Shown here: positions 13,431 to 25,329 of the stretch, piece by piece
Numbering within the stretch: the first letter of the stretch is position 1
Layout: every line of letters starts with the position of its first letter
Source of the DNA: Nephrocerus scutellatus
Lineage: Eukaryota > Arthropoda > Insecta > Diptera > Pipunculidae
Direction of reading: 5' to 3'
Assembly (NCBI GenBank): GCA_947095585.1
Contig: OX352763.1
Span: forward strand, 18,649,462-18,713,461
DNA length: 64,000 nt
Program-made: the position numbers and the translations under genes
The notes under the pieces: generated by a model
What the model was told of the DNA's origin: nothing
Database searches by the model: none
What the model saw: the letters and a program-made list of their open reading frames with translations, nothing else

Positions 13431-15732
13431 CGATATACCATTTCCCTTTTGACCAACCAATAAACGTATAAAAGTGTAAACAACTTTCTTTATTATCTGA
13501 CAACGTTATCTACCTTTTGTAATCAGTTTTGCTTCAAGATGGACAAATACGTTGAACATAAAACACACAGACGGATATTCGTCGCTCATATTGCTTCGAA
13601 TCATCCTATGAGTAGAGAAAAACGATTAAGAAGACACAGCAACGTACATACATAATAAAAAAGTACATCACTGTATTAAACTTTAACAATTCAAACGATT
13701 TTCCTCCTCTTTGTCATATAGGTTTCAACTTAAAGTTCGCTTAACCGTTTGAATGGTGAAAAAATAGGCACTGGCAGCACAAAAAAAAAAGGACAATTAC
13801 TTTTTTGGTCCTTTGGCGAAACTTGGAGTCCTTCATTTTGTCAGCAGTCATCAACAGAGACCACATCATGCTGAGTTTTGGTATAAGCAACTCAACATCT
13901 GCAGCAACAGCAACAGCCATGAAAAGCGATGAACGCGCCAAGTGAAGCACAAGTACTCCATTCCACCGACACAGTTATGGAGGAGCAAAAACGGCAACAA
14001 ATAAAACAAACGATGAAAATGAAAATGCTGTTGGCAAATTACCAAAAAATGATGTGCAATAAAGGACGAAAGTTTAATTTCGTGAAAAAAGATAATGGAA
14101 TTGAGATAAGTTATAACCAAACAAGAGGCTGGAGCTGGAGCTGGACCTGGAGCACAGGAGCGTTTCGCAAGCATCACAGTAAGGTTAGGCGCATATTGAG
14201 AGCTGCGCGGTGCGAAGTTTTAAGGGCACACAATGTTGTACTAAATGACGCATATACACATTCTTACATTGTCTGCTCTAAAATCCGCGGTTACGCTATA
14301 CTGTGCTAGGCTGTACCTAATATGGGGCTAGCATAAGTGAGCTGCAGAAAAGTCCTTACACAACTGATGTTGCAAAAAGTGTGGACTAATCTATAAAAAT
14401 TAGGTTTATCTATTATCTTAGGAGACAGTGCGATGTATAAACTAAAGTTGGAAAAAAATGCAATTAAATTTTGTAAATTTCGAACTTTTGCCATATTCCT
14501 TAAACCCATTCCATTGCGAATGGGTCTTTTTCTTTAGAAAAGTGCAAATACATTTAGACCGGCCATGGACAATATAACGAATCTTACCACAGTCACGACA
14601 AGCACGATCAACGACCACAAATGGTGGAAATTAAGAAATTTCTCTATAATGTCGCCATTGGACTAGGTCGTCGTCCTATATGTGTGCGCATTTTCTGTTG
14701 GCGTTCTTAAGGAACTCCCCTTTGTAAAATCTTTTCATCTATAAACGTAAATACCTACGTATCCCAGGAAATAACTTTGTTCGTTCGAAGAAGAAAATGA
14801 ACAGAACGATGATGATGATGAAGACGATAGACAATAAGAAGGACATGATAGGAAAAAATTGCGATGGTCACACAATGACTTTGCTCATTCCACTGGTGAG
14901 CAACTGCAGGGGTAGGACAAAAGTTACTTTTTGCTTGATGACGAATTGCGCGGTGGGTATTTTTTTTTTGCTTCTTCTGGAAAATGATGGCGATTGAGGT
15001 GATTCGTTTGTCCAATTTTTAATTTATTTGGATACATTTCCGGGCCGAATCTACCGGTCGGAGCTAAATTGCACTTCATTACGGGTGCATAACATTGTTG
15101 TATTTTGATTTTTTGCATTCTGTAGTTATTCCGTATGTATGTATGAATAAAACTCAATTTTCCACAAATTAGTGGTAAGTACAATAGACACTGTTTTTTC
15201 CTTATTTCGATTTTCGAAAAGTTCCCTTAGCCATTACATAATGGGAAAGGGGGCGGTATATTGAAAGTCGGATTTTTATGTTATCGGTTATGTTAGTTAG
15301 TTTATTTAACAACTGCGACAGGATGCTATTAGAGGTATGTCATGCAATTTGGTAATTACGGCGAAGTAGTTGCATAGTATAAAGCGTAGCACACAGAGAG
15401 CATAGGCTGGAGAGCCGCTATTAATGAAAACTAGATGAGTTCCAGGAAGAATTATTTTCTTTATTGATCGGCATCAATGGTTATATCCGATTCGATATGC
15501 AAAATATTGTATTTATATACTTGTATTCTATTTCTGCGTATGTATATATTCGTACCTTATATTAAAATATGCGTATACAACAAAAATTTATTCTTAATTA
15601 AAACTACGACCAACGTGAACACAAGTAGTTCGCTTGCATGCAATGACCAATTCGCCAGCACAGTGACTACCTTACAGCGGTAAAGTAATTGTATCAGCGA
15701 TACAATGTCATTGCCCCTACAATGAGCGAGTT
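13431..15732. other. no gene recognised
   Basis: Contains a frame of 126 codons at 13929-14309 (+) whose GWSWSWTWS stretch comes from a short GCTGGA repeat at 14129-14155, and GATGAT runs near 14807-14830. I cannot support a gene. Confidence 0.4.
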
Positions 15733-15840
15733 ATAATATAATAATACCGGCGCGACAGACCATGCATTCCAAGGCCTGGCTTCTCGCAACCATTTGTGTT
15801 GAGCATGCATATTTTTGCACACATATGGAGGGACGTATAT
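15733..15840 (-). mobile_element. SINE 3' half
   Basis: On the minus strand: an imperfect inverted repeat (CCATATGTGT...ACACAAATGG), then TTGCGAGAAGCCAGGCC, TGGTCTGTCGCGCC and a short TAT-rich tail, matching the 3' half of the SINEs at 41721 and 44602. The tRNA-like head is missing. A LINE-A 3' end in the same orientation begins about 25 bases further on (15866). Confidence 0.75.
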
Positions 15841-15865
15841 TAGAATTTTGGAAGATATAAAATTG

Positions 15866-15987
15866 TTTGCTCTACAACCGGGATCGGGTTCTCGCCTTTC
15901 CCCAAAAATGTTTGTCACCGGTCCCCATTTCTATCCGATGTTATCCAGCATCCATTAATTCTGAGCATCCTGATGGTATTCGCTATT
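15866..15987 (-). mobile_element. LINE-A 3'-terminal fragment
   Basis: The sequence GCTCTACAACCGGGATCGG, then CACCGGTCCCCATTTCTATC and GATGTTATCCAG, is the reverse complement of the last 120 bases of LINE-A (compare 8640-8745). Only the 3' UTR and the end of the reading frame remain. Confidence 0.7.
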
Positions 15988-16139
15988 TTTTTAGCGTAGG
16001 CTTAGCCTGCAACTCTTCCGTATCCACAAATCCTTCCGTAATAGTGCGTTTTTTGAACTATAGGCAGCTTTCTAGACATTTTTAAGTTTCGGCATTTAAA
16101 ATTGATGATATAAAAAATTAAACGAGGAAATTGCGCTCT

Positions 16140-16215
16140 AAGCTGAGCGCTGAGAGCATCACATGGGGCATCATCTGTAGGTGCGTGAAAGCTTATAATG
16201 GCTAGGTATATTCTT
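16140..16215 (-). mobile_element. LINE-A endonuclease scrap
   Basis: Minus-strand translation IISFHAPTDDAPCDALSAQL matches the endonuclease motif that reads ISLINIHAPTEDSPDDE in the copy at 32086. Nothing else of the element is left here. Confidence 0.45.
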
Positions 16216-16261
16216 TGCATTTCACATAGTTTGGCATCAAGTTATCATTTAAACAAAATAC

Positions 16262-16413
16262 GTGCTCAAAGTTGTTTTGGACGGTTTCAAATCTGAAATT
16301 CATCGCATATATGCTGACGCTCCTCAGGGCTCTGTTTTGTCCCCAACACTATTTCTCAATTTTATTAATGATCCCCTGTCTGTTGTTTCTATTCCAATCA
16401 ACTATTTTGCCGA
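16262..16413 (+). mobile_element. CR1-like LINE fragment (reverse transcriptase core)
   Basis: Translation KVVLDGFKSEIHRIYADAPQ followed by GSVLSPTLFLNFINDPLS and PINYFAD covers the region from the PQGSVLSPTLF motif up to the first half of the FADD catalytic box. The element breaks exactly there and an 11-base-unit minisatellite follows without a stop codon. Probably the same family as 58570-59100. Confidence 0.75.
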
Positions 16414-16590
16414 TCTTTTGGTGGTCTTTTGGGAATATTTTGAGGGTGTTTGGAAAGTCGTTTTGGGTTCTTTTAGTAGTCTTTTGAGGGTATTTGAAAA
16501 ATCTTTCGGGGGTCTTTTGAGGGTCTTTGGAAAATCTTTCGGGGGTCTTTTGAGGGTCTTTGGAAAGTGTTTTGGTCTTTTGATTAGTCA
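16414..16590 (+). repeat. minisatellite, 11-base unit GGGTCTTTTGA with 33-base higher order
   Basis: The clearest part (from about 16508) reads GGGTCTTTTGA, GGGTCTTTGGA, AAATCTTTCGG and repeats that triplet, a 33-base period made of three diverged 11-mers. Because 33 is divisible by three the LINE frame stays open across it. The same 11-mer in the opposite orientation makes up 38738-39395. Confidence 0.85.
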
Positions 16591-19500
16591 TGTGTAGTTA
16601 ATGTGCAATTTTATTCAAATCAGATGTCAGTGTTTGCTTCATTTTTTACCTGCTTTCATATTGCCCTCATCAATTTTTGAAGTCCTGATTGAATTCATTT
16701 GCTAAACTACAATAACAATAACCCCTTTACGCGTGCGCAAATTTATAAAAAATAAAAGAAACTTTGGCTAATTGGGACTTTTCTAACGGCAAGCAAATCA
16801 CTTCCAAGAGAATATTCTCTACGTCCCATCTTTATCCCATTAACAAAAAATTAAAGAAAAAAAATGCGAGTGAGTTAACCAATCGATCAACCCGCAATGA
16901 AAAAGTGCGGCAAACTTTTTCAAACATATCACACACTACATATACAAACTGATAAACACCGAACAGACAGGTCAAAAAGTTTATTCACCCATCCACTAAA
17001 CTAACAGAACAATTTCCAATTCAAATCGGATTTGACAGCCAAATACGAATTTTGCCCCAGCAAATCTATCCGCAATCTTTCGATTTGCATAAATTTTTGA
17101 GTTGCTCTTCTTATTTTGCGGCCACCAGGCTGAGGCTTGAATTGAAAAATCTCTAAGCACTTAGCTAACTCTGTGCAACATTAAGCCCGTCGCAGGGGCA
17201 AATCTGAAAATAACACAAAAAAAATGTTTACGGTTTCTCCAAAAAAACGATTTGAAAAACGTGTTCTTCCTTAGAAAGTGCGGCCAAAGCGAAATGTTGG
17301 AAATGGAAAATGGAAAATGGAACCATGAAAGGTCGACAAAATGCCGTCGGTGAAAAATAATATCATTGAAATTGTAGCCGATCATCAAATAATGGGTCCG
17401 TTCGACTTTTGGTGTTGAGTCTTTTCTTGTGCTGCGAACATTTTTCCTCCATACATGTACTGTGTTATCCGGGCATTCGATGTGTATCGTTTCTTCGCTG
17501 CTACGACTTCACAAAGTGAGCAAAAATGTGGCACAAATACTTTCACGACAACGACGACTATCAAGATTGAACAGAAGATTGAAAGGAATCAAAACGCGCA
17601 CAGATGTGGAAAAGTGAAAAATTACCCCCGAAAACGAAATTCAAATAAAATTCCAAAGGATATCAATCCTTTTTCGTTCAAACAAAATGAAAAATAAACG
17701 CTAAGAAGAAGGGGCAAAATGCAAATCGCTTGTATTGGCAGGGACGGGAGAAATTGGACGTATTGGAACTATCCGTTTGGCATACAAACGGACGACTAGC
17801 CACAGTCAGTTGCTCTGTGAGTATTAAGCATAAGCCAACCGGAGCAGCGAATCTACTCAAAGGAAATGCCAACATCAATACACATGTTTCAACTTGGGTA
17901 GCAAGGATAGCGACTTTGGAATTTAAGTGGAATGCCATTGCATATGGGACGTTTCGTTGTTGGTATAATGTATTCCTAATGGAAATTCAAACGAACGTTT
18001 CCATCGTCAGTGAGTTAAGTTCACATACGGCCGAGCGCTTGCTCCTCTGGTGTGACATCTCACATTACATTCCGAACTCTGCAGAGCAGTAGAAACAACT
18101 GACATTTTCTTCGTGTGTGAAAGTACTAAATGGTTTGTCGTTTTGTTCTTAAGTACCCTAGGGTCGGTATGTTAGGGACCAGTAGACCATTTTTATTTTA
18201 TTTATCCATAACAAGGTGAACTTTTGAAATCATGAAACGCCGTTGAAATGTTCTGCACTTCTTGTCCATATTTTGTTCCTCTGAAATTTCAAAGAAAAAT
18301 TTATTCCCACTTCGATACTTGCCGCCTTCATTCCATCCAACAAACTCAAATATGCCAGTTTAGTGTTTGTTCAGTTAACGACGTACGCAAAAATGTTTAT
18401 GGCGATTTTATGTCCTTTCCGCAGTCCGCCGTCCTGGCAGCAAAATGATTGAGATGTACGACTGTGGGAGTGCGCCTTCCTTTTCAATATGGCATAGCCA
18501 ATTCCTTGGGGAACTCACACATTATATATTTTATCTACATCCACAATATGGGTTGAATGCCCCTTGTGTTGTTGTGAAATCAATCTACGTCCATTGTTCA
18601 CATTGCCAATTCAATAGATCTGAATCTTTGATTCGAAATCCCATTCGCCGTCTAATATCCTGATTCCGGGTGATATTACTTTTGTGCCTTTGGCATAAAT
18701 TACCAAGTTTATTGGTGATTTTTTGTGAGTGACCTTTTTTCGGATTAAGTTGAGATGCTTGGGCTGGATACCTACTGCAATATGTCTCTAATCGAATGAT
18801 GGAGTTATAAAGGATCAATGTCGGTGGTGCAGTGGTCCCAATAGGATGGTGCCCAAAAACGCACGAAATCTAGATTGATACGATGCTGAACATATAATAC
18901 ACAGTTGCCATATTTCGATATACGGATGAGTTGATGTATGAAGAATATAAGATGTTGAGCCATCAATGTGGGCTTATGAGCACAATGTTCTAGTTTGTGA
19001 CTTCTCTGGTGTTAATTCAACTGCACCCACCACACTACTATCTTCCTTTCTTCTATACAAATCTAACACAAGAACACGCTGTGTCTATTATAAGGGGGCA
19101 AATCACTTTATTCTTGCGCTAATTATAAAAAAATAAAGGATACATGGAAGATTAAGCTAATTTTCCGAGGTTTCCGAAGTTTTTACTTCTTGCATTGCAA
19201 CGTAACGATTGCATATTTCCTTCAAAAGACAGAGATTTAAATCGATTAAGATGATTAGGTCCGACTTATGGACCATAACGTTTGAACATCAACGTTTTCG
19301 CTATAACCATATGACCCTATTAGTCCATCGTTCTATACGGGGGCTAATAGTTTTGTCTTGCATTTTTCATTTATGCGTATGATAACCTTTTTGTATTTTT
19401 CAGGGGGCATTCACATTGTTTGTGTCATCGTTAGAGTATCGTACAGTATCCATCTGCATTTTTGGCTTTGTTTTCTTCTATATACTTCCTAAAATCTTTT

Positions 19501-22400
19501 ACTGTTGCCACTCCGTCAACAACCTGATGCACCTCCCGTTAATAAATTCGAATAAACATTGAATACTGGCTTACAACGAAATTAAATTCTGTAGTTCTTG
19601 TGCTCTGACCACCTCGTACTTGTGAGCCATACCGAACAGGCAACGGCCCATTCAACCGTTTTCCTTTGGGAAATGTACCCTGTTTTCCTTCTGACAAAAT
19701 CCTCCATTCTTTAGTTCACTTCAAACAAAAATTATTATTTTCGGTTGTCTAACAAATACTTCTGTTCTGACCACGTTATATTTGCAAGCTAGCCCAAACT
19801 GGTCTGGTTCTACTCGAAAAACCCAATGCTCAGTCATTTGTAGTCAGTAAATATGTCTTTGCTTTGATCACGTCGCATATATTGACTATACCGTACTATT
19901 TCCCCGTTCAACTGAGGCCTCTTCAAGTCTCGATTCCTTTCAGGGCACATGTTCGTTCCGATCAACTTAGGATTTAGTCATAAGGAGCTGGCCAAGCACT
20001 TTTCTTACTACTCCCAGTTTTCCTGGTTTCAAAGGATTATACCTTATCACTCATGCTCTCCGTATTTGTAGTCTTATAGGTATTTCGCTTGCAAAACACA
20101 TCGTCTTATTAGGAAGCACATGATTATTTAGGAAACCTTAAATAAAACAATACCTGAAAGTTAAACCGACAAGAACAACATTCTTTTAATTTATAACGCA
20201 CGAAGAAGAGGAGAAAGAACCTGGTCTTACCGTCGAGCGGTAACTGAGCAATCTTTGTTACACGGTATCCGTACTTGCATGAGTGAAGAAGAAGTTATCG
20301 GAAAGGTCCTTTTAGGTAGGACTAGTGAAATATAAGAACTGCAGACCAAGCATTTGTTCATACTTGTATCAATTTATTAACTTTCAAACTTCAATAACTT
20401 CGTTCAAAATTACATCGCCATAAGCATAACTTTTTAGTTTGAAATGCTGAAAATAACATCCACTTTTAAACGCGTCATACTCGTCACATGCGTCTCGCGT
20501 CACACTCGGGATCGCATAATCGTAAATGTTCACAAAATTCATCTCTCTAGGTTGGTTAAAAAGGACCTAATATAAGTTGAAAAAAAACACTCGGACTTTT
20601 CCAAAAAAATAAAACCAACTTTGTTAAAAATATCTCAATTCAAGACCAATTACCAAAAATTAGGAACTTAAAACAAATTTTTTGATAGGAATTTCGAAGT
20701 TTTGATATAGTTCCTCGAAGTGTGTTGTTCAACAACCTACTACCCACAGCCTGACAGTTCACTTTCTTGTGAGAAATTGCTGTTGTTTATTCTCGAAAGT
20801 TTGGCAACAAGAGTTTGCCATCCAAAAGTAATGGAGACTCTCTCCCTTCTCTTCCACTTGTAAGTAAAATTGACGACAATTACTCTTCAAGTCAGTGCAG
20901 ACCTCAGATTTGTGGGCTCCAACAGCACGAAATGGGCTATCACAACTAAAAAGTGCAATCAACTAGTGAAGGGCGAAGCACTAAGCTCTCGGGCTAAACG
21001 CATCTTCCAATTAATTTTGCTGTATTCTTGGGAAACGAGTTGAGTGCTGCACGCAACTCATGATTCACAATTTGTTTTCTTCATTCGCCACAAAAGCACT
21101 CGCACGAACTTTCGAATATGGCTATGACCATAAAATACTGGTACAAGTTTTTTGTTCCTTCAACTTGCAACTTAGTGCAGAAACTTTGCAATGATCCTTA
21201 AGTACTCGTACACTGACACTCATATGCTCAGCACACTCGAACTACATAATTAATGGACATTTGTGCGGTGATTCTCTCAATCTGCACTCCACACACATAC
21301 ATCAATATATATTTTTCAATGTTTGGATGGATATTTCCCAATTTGTACGGACAGAATTTTGGGAAATAAACTTTGTTCACCTGTGCACTTTTGCATCGAC
21401 TCGATTCTGGACACACATGCGTCTAAGCCCTCTGCGGTCATCGTCCAATACCACTGCATTATATATGCCGATACATTCAATGGAATCTGGAGTACATATT
21501 TCTCATCCAGAAATCCGCACCACGTACAAACTCATACTCCCAAATGGTGCAAAGTAACATTCCAATCAAATCACCACTGAACAACATTTTCAGATATCGT
21601 TGAATGTTTTCGTAGAAGCGATTTTAATCCCTCAAATATGAATACCCATCTTAGGTTTGTCCTGGATTGGAAGGAGTTTTTAGAGTTGTCGATGATGTAC
21701 CATGAATGCAAGCAAAATAGGTGAACGGATAGGAAAGGAACACTCCGGGAAATGACCTGCGTAGTGGGTACTCCATTTCCCGACGAAAGGCAACGATACA
21801 ACAAAAGCACTTTTATGCCACAATTTACAAAGTGTAACATGCACTTAGCTTTGCGGATTTTCTTTTGTTAAGAGTGTTTGTTTTTGTCGTGTAGGTATGA
21901 AGAAGCGCATGTATTTCAGCAGGACACAGCAATGTGATTGCTTTTGCTCGCACGCACCATAAAAGCGAACAGAAATTGGATGGAAAAAAAAATTTCCAAC
22001 ACCAATCACAAGTACTTTTGAACTGGGCTAAAATGCAATCAGATTACGAGTAAGTTAAGTTGAGAGAGTCCCCGTTTTGATGTGCCATAATACGAAAAAC
22101 ATTAGTATCAGTGACAGGAGCAGTTATTTTTTCATTTAAATTTATTTTAGTAACAGGTTGAGTCAGTAGCGGTGATGCAGTGGTTAGAAACATGGCTCCT
22201 ACTCGGAGGACAGTCTGCCAGGATCTTCGCGTAACCCGCAACCGAAACCGAATTGATGGCGGAACGACGCCAGTCGTCAACAACTACTTTGTTGCTGGCG
22301 ATGGCGTCGAGAAACTCAATATCATTGGAACGCATTTTGAAACGGTGCACCAAAAAGAAAGTCTTCCAAGTGATTCAGCGGATTTGGTGAACGAGGAATT
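16591..22400. other. no gene recognised over about 5.8 kb
   Basis: AT-rich sequence without a recognisable coding gene. Frames at 17730-18092 (+, 120 codons) and 21261-21557 (+, 98 codons) have no family resemblance, no conserved motif and competing frames on the other strand. A repeat copy (family R5) is entered separately at 20455-20600. Confidence 0.45.
20455..20600 (+). repeat. repeat family R5 (CGTCACA-rich), copy 1
   Basis: Short motif run (ACGCGTCATACTCGTCACATGC) followed by GTTCACAAAATTCATCTCTC and GGTTGGTTAAAAAGGACCTA. The same order appears at 39655-39840 and, inverted, inside intron 2 of both arginine-rich gene copies and at 39890-39980. Confidence 0.6.
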
Positions 22401-22704
22401 ATCAATGTCCATAGAACAGTAAAGAATAACGTCGTGAATGGTAATGAAGGAATAAAAATATGGAATCACCTGCGTGCGAACTATGAAAAATTTCGGGAAT
22501 GAGATTTCGTTTGGCTATACAATTCCAAGACAAGACAATGGAAACTACAGAAACCACAGCAAAGTTGGAAAGATCTCTACAAGAGAAACAACGACGCAGT
22601 ATATCAGATTCAAGCAAACCCCAGATGTAAAAAGTTGTCCGCATCAACAGATTGACAAGGTACAACATTAGAGGGAGTACTGAATCTGTTCGGGACGAAC
22701 AGAA

Positions 22705-22719
22705 TTAAGGTGGGGATAA
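22705..22719 (+). promoter_or_regulatory. polypurine tract of an LTR retrotransposon
   Basis: TTAAGGTGGGGATAA lies directly against the TG that starts the LTR at 22720. This is where plus-strand DNA synthesis is primed in Ty3/gypsy-type elements. Internal sequence to its left (about 22440-22704) is probably the end of the element but shows no domain I can name. Confidence 0.55.
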
Positions 22720-22952
22720 TGTTACGAAAAGAAAAGAATTCAACGAGTGCAGTTGAAGAGCTCTTGCAGAAATATGAGTGTTGTTGTAATAAATGTTTTT
22801 GTTTTCATTTAAAGTTGTCACCAATATAAATTGTGAACTTTTAGTTAATTTTACACTTTAATTCTTAAAGTTGTTATTTGCAAATTAATAAACTTGTGTT
22901 GTGTTTTATTTGCAAAATCCTTTACAAACTTGAAAGCCTGAATTTCATAACA
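22720..22952 (+). mobile_element. LTR (3' LTR of a decayed gypsy-like element)
   Basis: A 233-base segment from TGTTACGA to TCATAACA; the ends form an 8-base inverted repeat with one mismatch, as LTRs do. It contains two AATAAA signals (near 22789 and 22888) and is preceded immediately by a polypurine tract. No second LTR, primer-binding site or pol domain was found in the window, so this is a 3' end left after deletion of the rest. A Ty3/gypsy origin is inferred from the tract and the TGTTACG start only. Confidence 0.6.
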
Positions 22953-23034
22953 ATACAAACAAGACTGTTGGGTTTTTCAATATTTCTAATATTGCATATT
23001 CTACACGACGCAGTAACAGTATCAGTTATTTAAT

Positions 23035-23228
23035 TATTTATTTCCGAAGTACTGAAGGGGATGCGTCCCTCACTTATGGTGACGATGTAATACTATACTT
23101 ACACGGCTCGAGAGTCTAGATAATGCAAAGAAATTTGAAAACTATTTGATGAAATCAATGAAACGTGGAAGCTTAAGATTACCTATTCAAAATGCGATGT
23201 TATACTGTTTCCCACCTCTCTACGACGT
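23035..23228 (+). mobile_element. Jockey-like LINE scrap
   Basis: Translation SEVLKGMRPSLTYGDDVILY and the DNA GAAACGTGGAAGCTTAAGAT with TTCAAAATGCGATGTTATAC match the catalytic region of the larger element at 29010 (29565-29780). The catalytic box reads YGDD rather than YADD. A deletion separates it from the LTR on its left. Confidence 0.75.
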
Positions 23229-23421
23229 TTTGGACTGTGTGCAGCCATTTGTCTTTACGTGCTTTGAAATAGCGGGCTACTAGCACAATCCCCAATGTTC
23301 CTACAAACCACATTTTTTCTGAAGAAAAAAAAACTCAAAATTTTGTAAGCCATATGGTCAGTAATAGACCGTTTCCTAAGATGAAGAACCAATAATGTAT
23401 GTTTGTGAGCATCCTATTATA

Positions 23422-24726
23422 ACGGGTGTTTTTTTAAGAGGTTGCCGATTTTTTTTTTTGAATAAAACACATATAAAATTATGAAATGACCAAAATTTTT
23501 TTTTATTTGGTAGATACTTTTTTGGCATTTAACATTTAAACACAATTTCTGGCATATGGCTACCACGACTATTTTTCACAAATGTCATTCTGGAGGTCCA
23601 ATTTTCCAGCACTTTTTCAAGCATTTGAGGGCGTATGTCAGCAATGACACGTTGAATATTGGTTTCCAAAGCGTCAATCGATTGAGGTTTATCCACATAA
23701 ACCAATGACTTCACGTATCCCCACAAAAAGTAATCGAGTGGCGTCAAATCGCACGAACGCGGAGGCCAATTCACCGGACCATTTCTCGAAATAATGTTGT
23801 CGTTGAAAGTTTCTTTCAATAAGTCGATTGTTTCACGTGCTGTATGGCAAGTGGCACCATCTTGTTGAAACCACATTTCATCCATATCCATATCTTCAAG
23901 ATTTGACAACAAAAACTCATTTAACATGGTTCTGTATCGATTTCCATTCACGGTAACGCGTCGTCCTTCCTCATTTTTAAAGAAATATGGACCGATGATC
24001 CCACCAGCCCATAGACCGCACCAAACAGTACATTTATCAGGATGCATTGGTAATTCTTGAACGGCGTGTGGATTATCTTTGCTCCAAATGCGACAATTTT
24101 GTTTGTTGACGTATCCATTTAACAAAAAATGCGCCTCATCACTGAAGAGAATTTTACGGTAAAAAAATGGATCTTCGTTCAATTGATTTAACGACCAATC
24201 ACTGAATTCACGGCGCAAACGATGGTCGTGTGGCTTTAATTCTTGCACCAATTGAATTTTGTATGGCACCAAACCCAAATCTTTACGTAAAATTTTCCAT
24301 AAAGTCGATGGACAAAGTCCAATTTGCTGAGCACGACGACGAATCGATAAATTGTCGTTTTCTTCGACACTGGCCTCAACGACAGCAATATTTTCTTCTG
24401 TACGAACTCTTCTCATTCTTGTCGGTGGCTTGGCATCCAAAAGAGTGAATGTAGACCGAAATTTGGTAATTACGTTCTTTATGGTGGTCTCTGACGGACG
24501 ATTATGTGCACCATAAAATTCACGAAGTGCTCTATAAACATTTTTAATTGAACACTGATTTTGAAAATAAATTTCCACGATTTGAAAACGTTGTTCTGGA
24601 GTTAACCTATTCATAATGATTTGCCAAACAATACTGAGTAGAAATGCCACTTTGAGCTGTCAAAACAACTGTCATAAAATAAAACGACATCTATCGGAAA
24701 AACAAACCTCCTAAAAAAACACCCTT
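23422..24726 (-). mobile_element. complete mariner element, DD41D (rosa-type)
   Basis: A 1305-base DNA transposon. The left end ACGGGTGTTTTTTTAAGAGG and the right end, reversed, AAGGGTGTTTTTTTAGGAGG form terminal inverted repeats of about 22 bases with two mismatches. It is flanked by TA on both sides. The empty site, with a single TA, can be read in the paralogous gene flanks at 34213-34230 and 48159-48176 (CACAAACTATAATAGG). It carries one uninterrupted transposase frame. Both ends and the frame look intact, so recent activity is plausible. Confidence 0.93.
23529..24614 (-). CDS. mariner transposase, DD41D rosa family
   Basis: A nuclear DNA-binding enzyme that cuts and pastes the mariner around it at TA sites. 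I start it at MNRLTPEQRFQIVEIYFQ (361 residues) because transposases of this superfamily normally begin this way; an ATG 12 codons further upstream (24650) is also open. The N-terminal third holds the helix-turn-helix DNA-binding region (RPSETTIKNVITKF; then SIRRRAQQIGLCPSTLWKIL). The catalytic domain shows all three acidic residues: D in ILFSDEAHF, D in WFQQDGATCH and D in LTPLDYFLWGYVK. There are 41 residues between the second and third, which defines DD41D, the spacing of the rosa group, and not the DD34D of classical mariners. There are no stops or frameshifts. Whether it is expressed is unknown. Confidence 0.93.
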   Translation of the reverse strand: MNRLTPEQRFQIVEIYFQNQCSIKNVYRALREFYGAHNRPSETTIKNVITKFRSTFTLLDAKPPTRMRRVRTEENIAVVEASVEENDNLSIRRRAQQIGLCPSTLWKILRKDLGLVPYKIQLVQELKPHDHRLRREFSDWSLNQLNEDPFFYRKILFSDEAHFLLNGYVNKQNCRIWSKDNPHAVQELPMHPDKCTVWCGLWAGGIIGPYFFKNEEGRRVTVNGNRYRTMLNEFLLSNLEDMDMDEMWFQQDGATCHTARETIDLLKETFNDNIISRNGPVNWPPRSCDLTPLDYFLWGYVKSLVYVDKPQSIDALETNIQRVIADIRPQMLEKVLENWTSRMTFVKNSRGSHMPEIVFKC

Positions 24727-24980
24727 TAGTTTGTGAGTGTCCGGTGAGAACGGACGGACATGATACGATCGCTTAACCTCATACATATCGTTTGTGAGTG
24801 TCCGGTGAGAACTTCCGATACTTTGTTGATACGATCGCTTAACCTCATACATATCAGTCGGCCATTTCAAAAACTGTTTCTTTTTTCACAAACGAGAATT
24901 TTGTAATATGCACTTTTCTCAAACATTGCTAGGTGTTCAGACTTTTATACGTTTGGCTGAGTATGTAAATCCTGGCTCCA

Positions 24981-25329
24981 TTTAAAATACTACATATTAT
25001 GTATGTACATGACAATCGCAGCATACAAAAAAAGTAGCCTTTGTATTATTTGGTTTATAATTTAAATCGACCGTCTTATAACAGCACGTCTACTCAGACA
25101 CATTTTAAAGAAATAACTAAAAGTTAAGAAAGTTAAGTTAAGTTATGATTAAGATGGACTGGCTATAAGTAATGAAATACGACAAGTAAAAGTGTCTAGT
25201 GAAGATCGTTAAATGAAAGTAGTTTTTGTTGCCGAGGAATTGGAATAATATTTTGATCAAAAGGAATGAAAAACTTTTTTGTAATTGCTTTTGTAATTGA
25301 AACGTTTCCTAAAGAATATAAATTAAGCT
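24981..25329. other. spacer between the gene block and LINE-A
   Basis: About 350 AT-rich bases with nothing recognisable. The corresponding spacer is missing in the copy at 46572, where LINE-A abuts the gene block. Confidence 0.5.

Larger units (their letters stand above)
23270..24980 (-). pseudogene. third copy of the arginine-rich gene block, gene body deleted
   Basis: Read on the minus strand it begins GGAGCCAGGATTTACAT, keeps the TATAAAAG box (24942-24949) and the sequence to GTGCATATTA, then jumps near 24901-24905 straight to TTCTCGTTTGTGAAAAAAG, which in the intact copies lies about 90 bases after the stop codon. All three exons and both introns are therefore absent. The 3' flank continues to about 23270 and carries a rosa-type mariner (23422-24726). 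A unit of about 60 bases (GTTTGTGAGTGTCCGGTGAG...) is duplicated in tandem at 24729-24856; the other copies have one. Alternative: it could be the ancestral locus before the gene body was gained, but a deletion is simpler. Confidence 0.75.

Noticed and set aside
13929..14309. 126-codon plus-strand frame
   Set aside because: Tryptophan/serine stretch comes from a GCTGGA repeat; no splice context or family resemblance.
17730..18092. 120-codon plus-strand frame
   Set aside because: No recognisable domain, contains an internal GTGAGT donor, and a frame of similar length lies opposite.
22160..22215. Second tRNA-like sequence (GATGCAGTGGTTAGAAACATGG)
   Set aside because: No B box at the right distance and no SINE body or tail follows.
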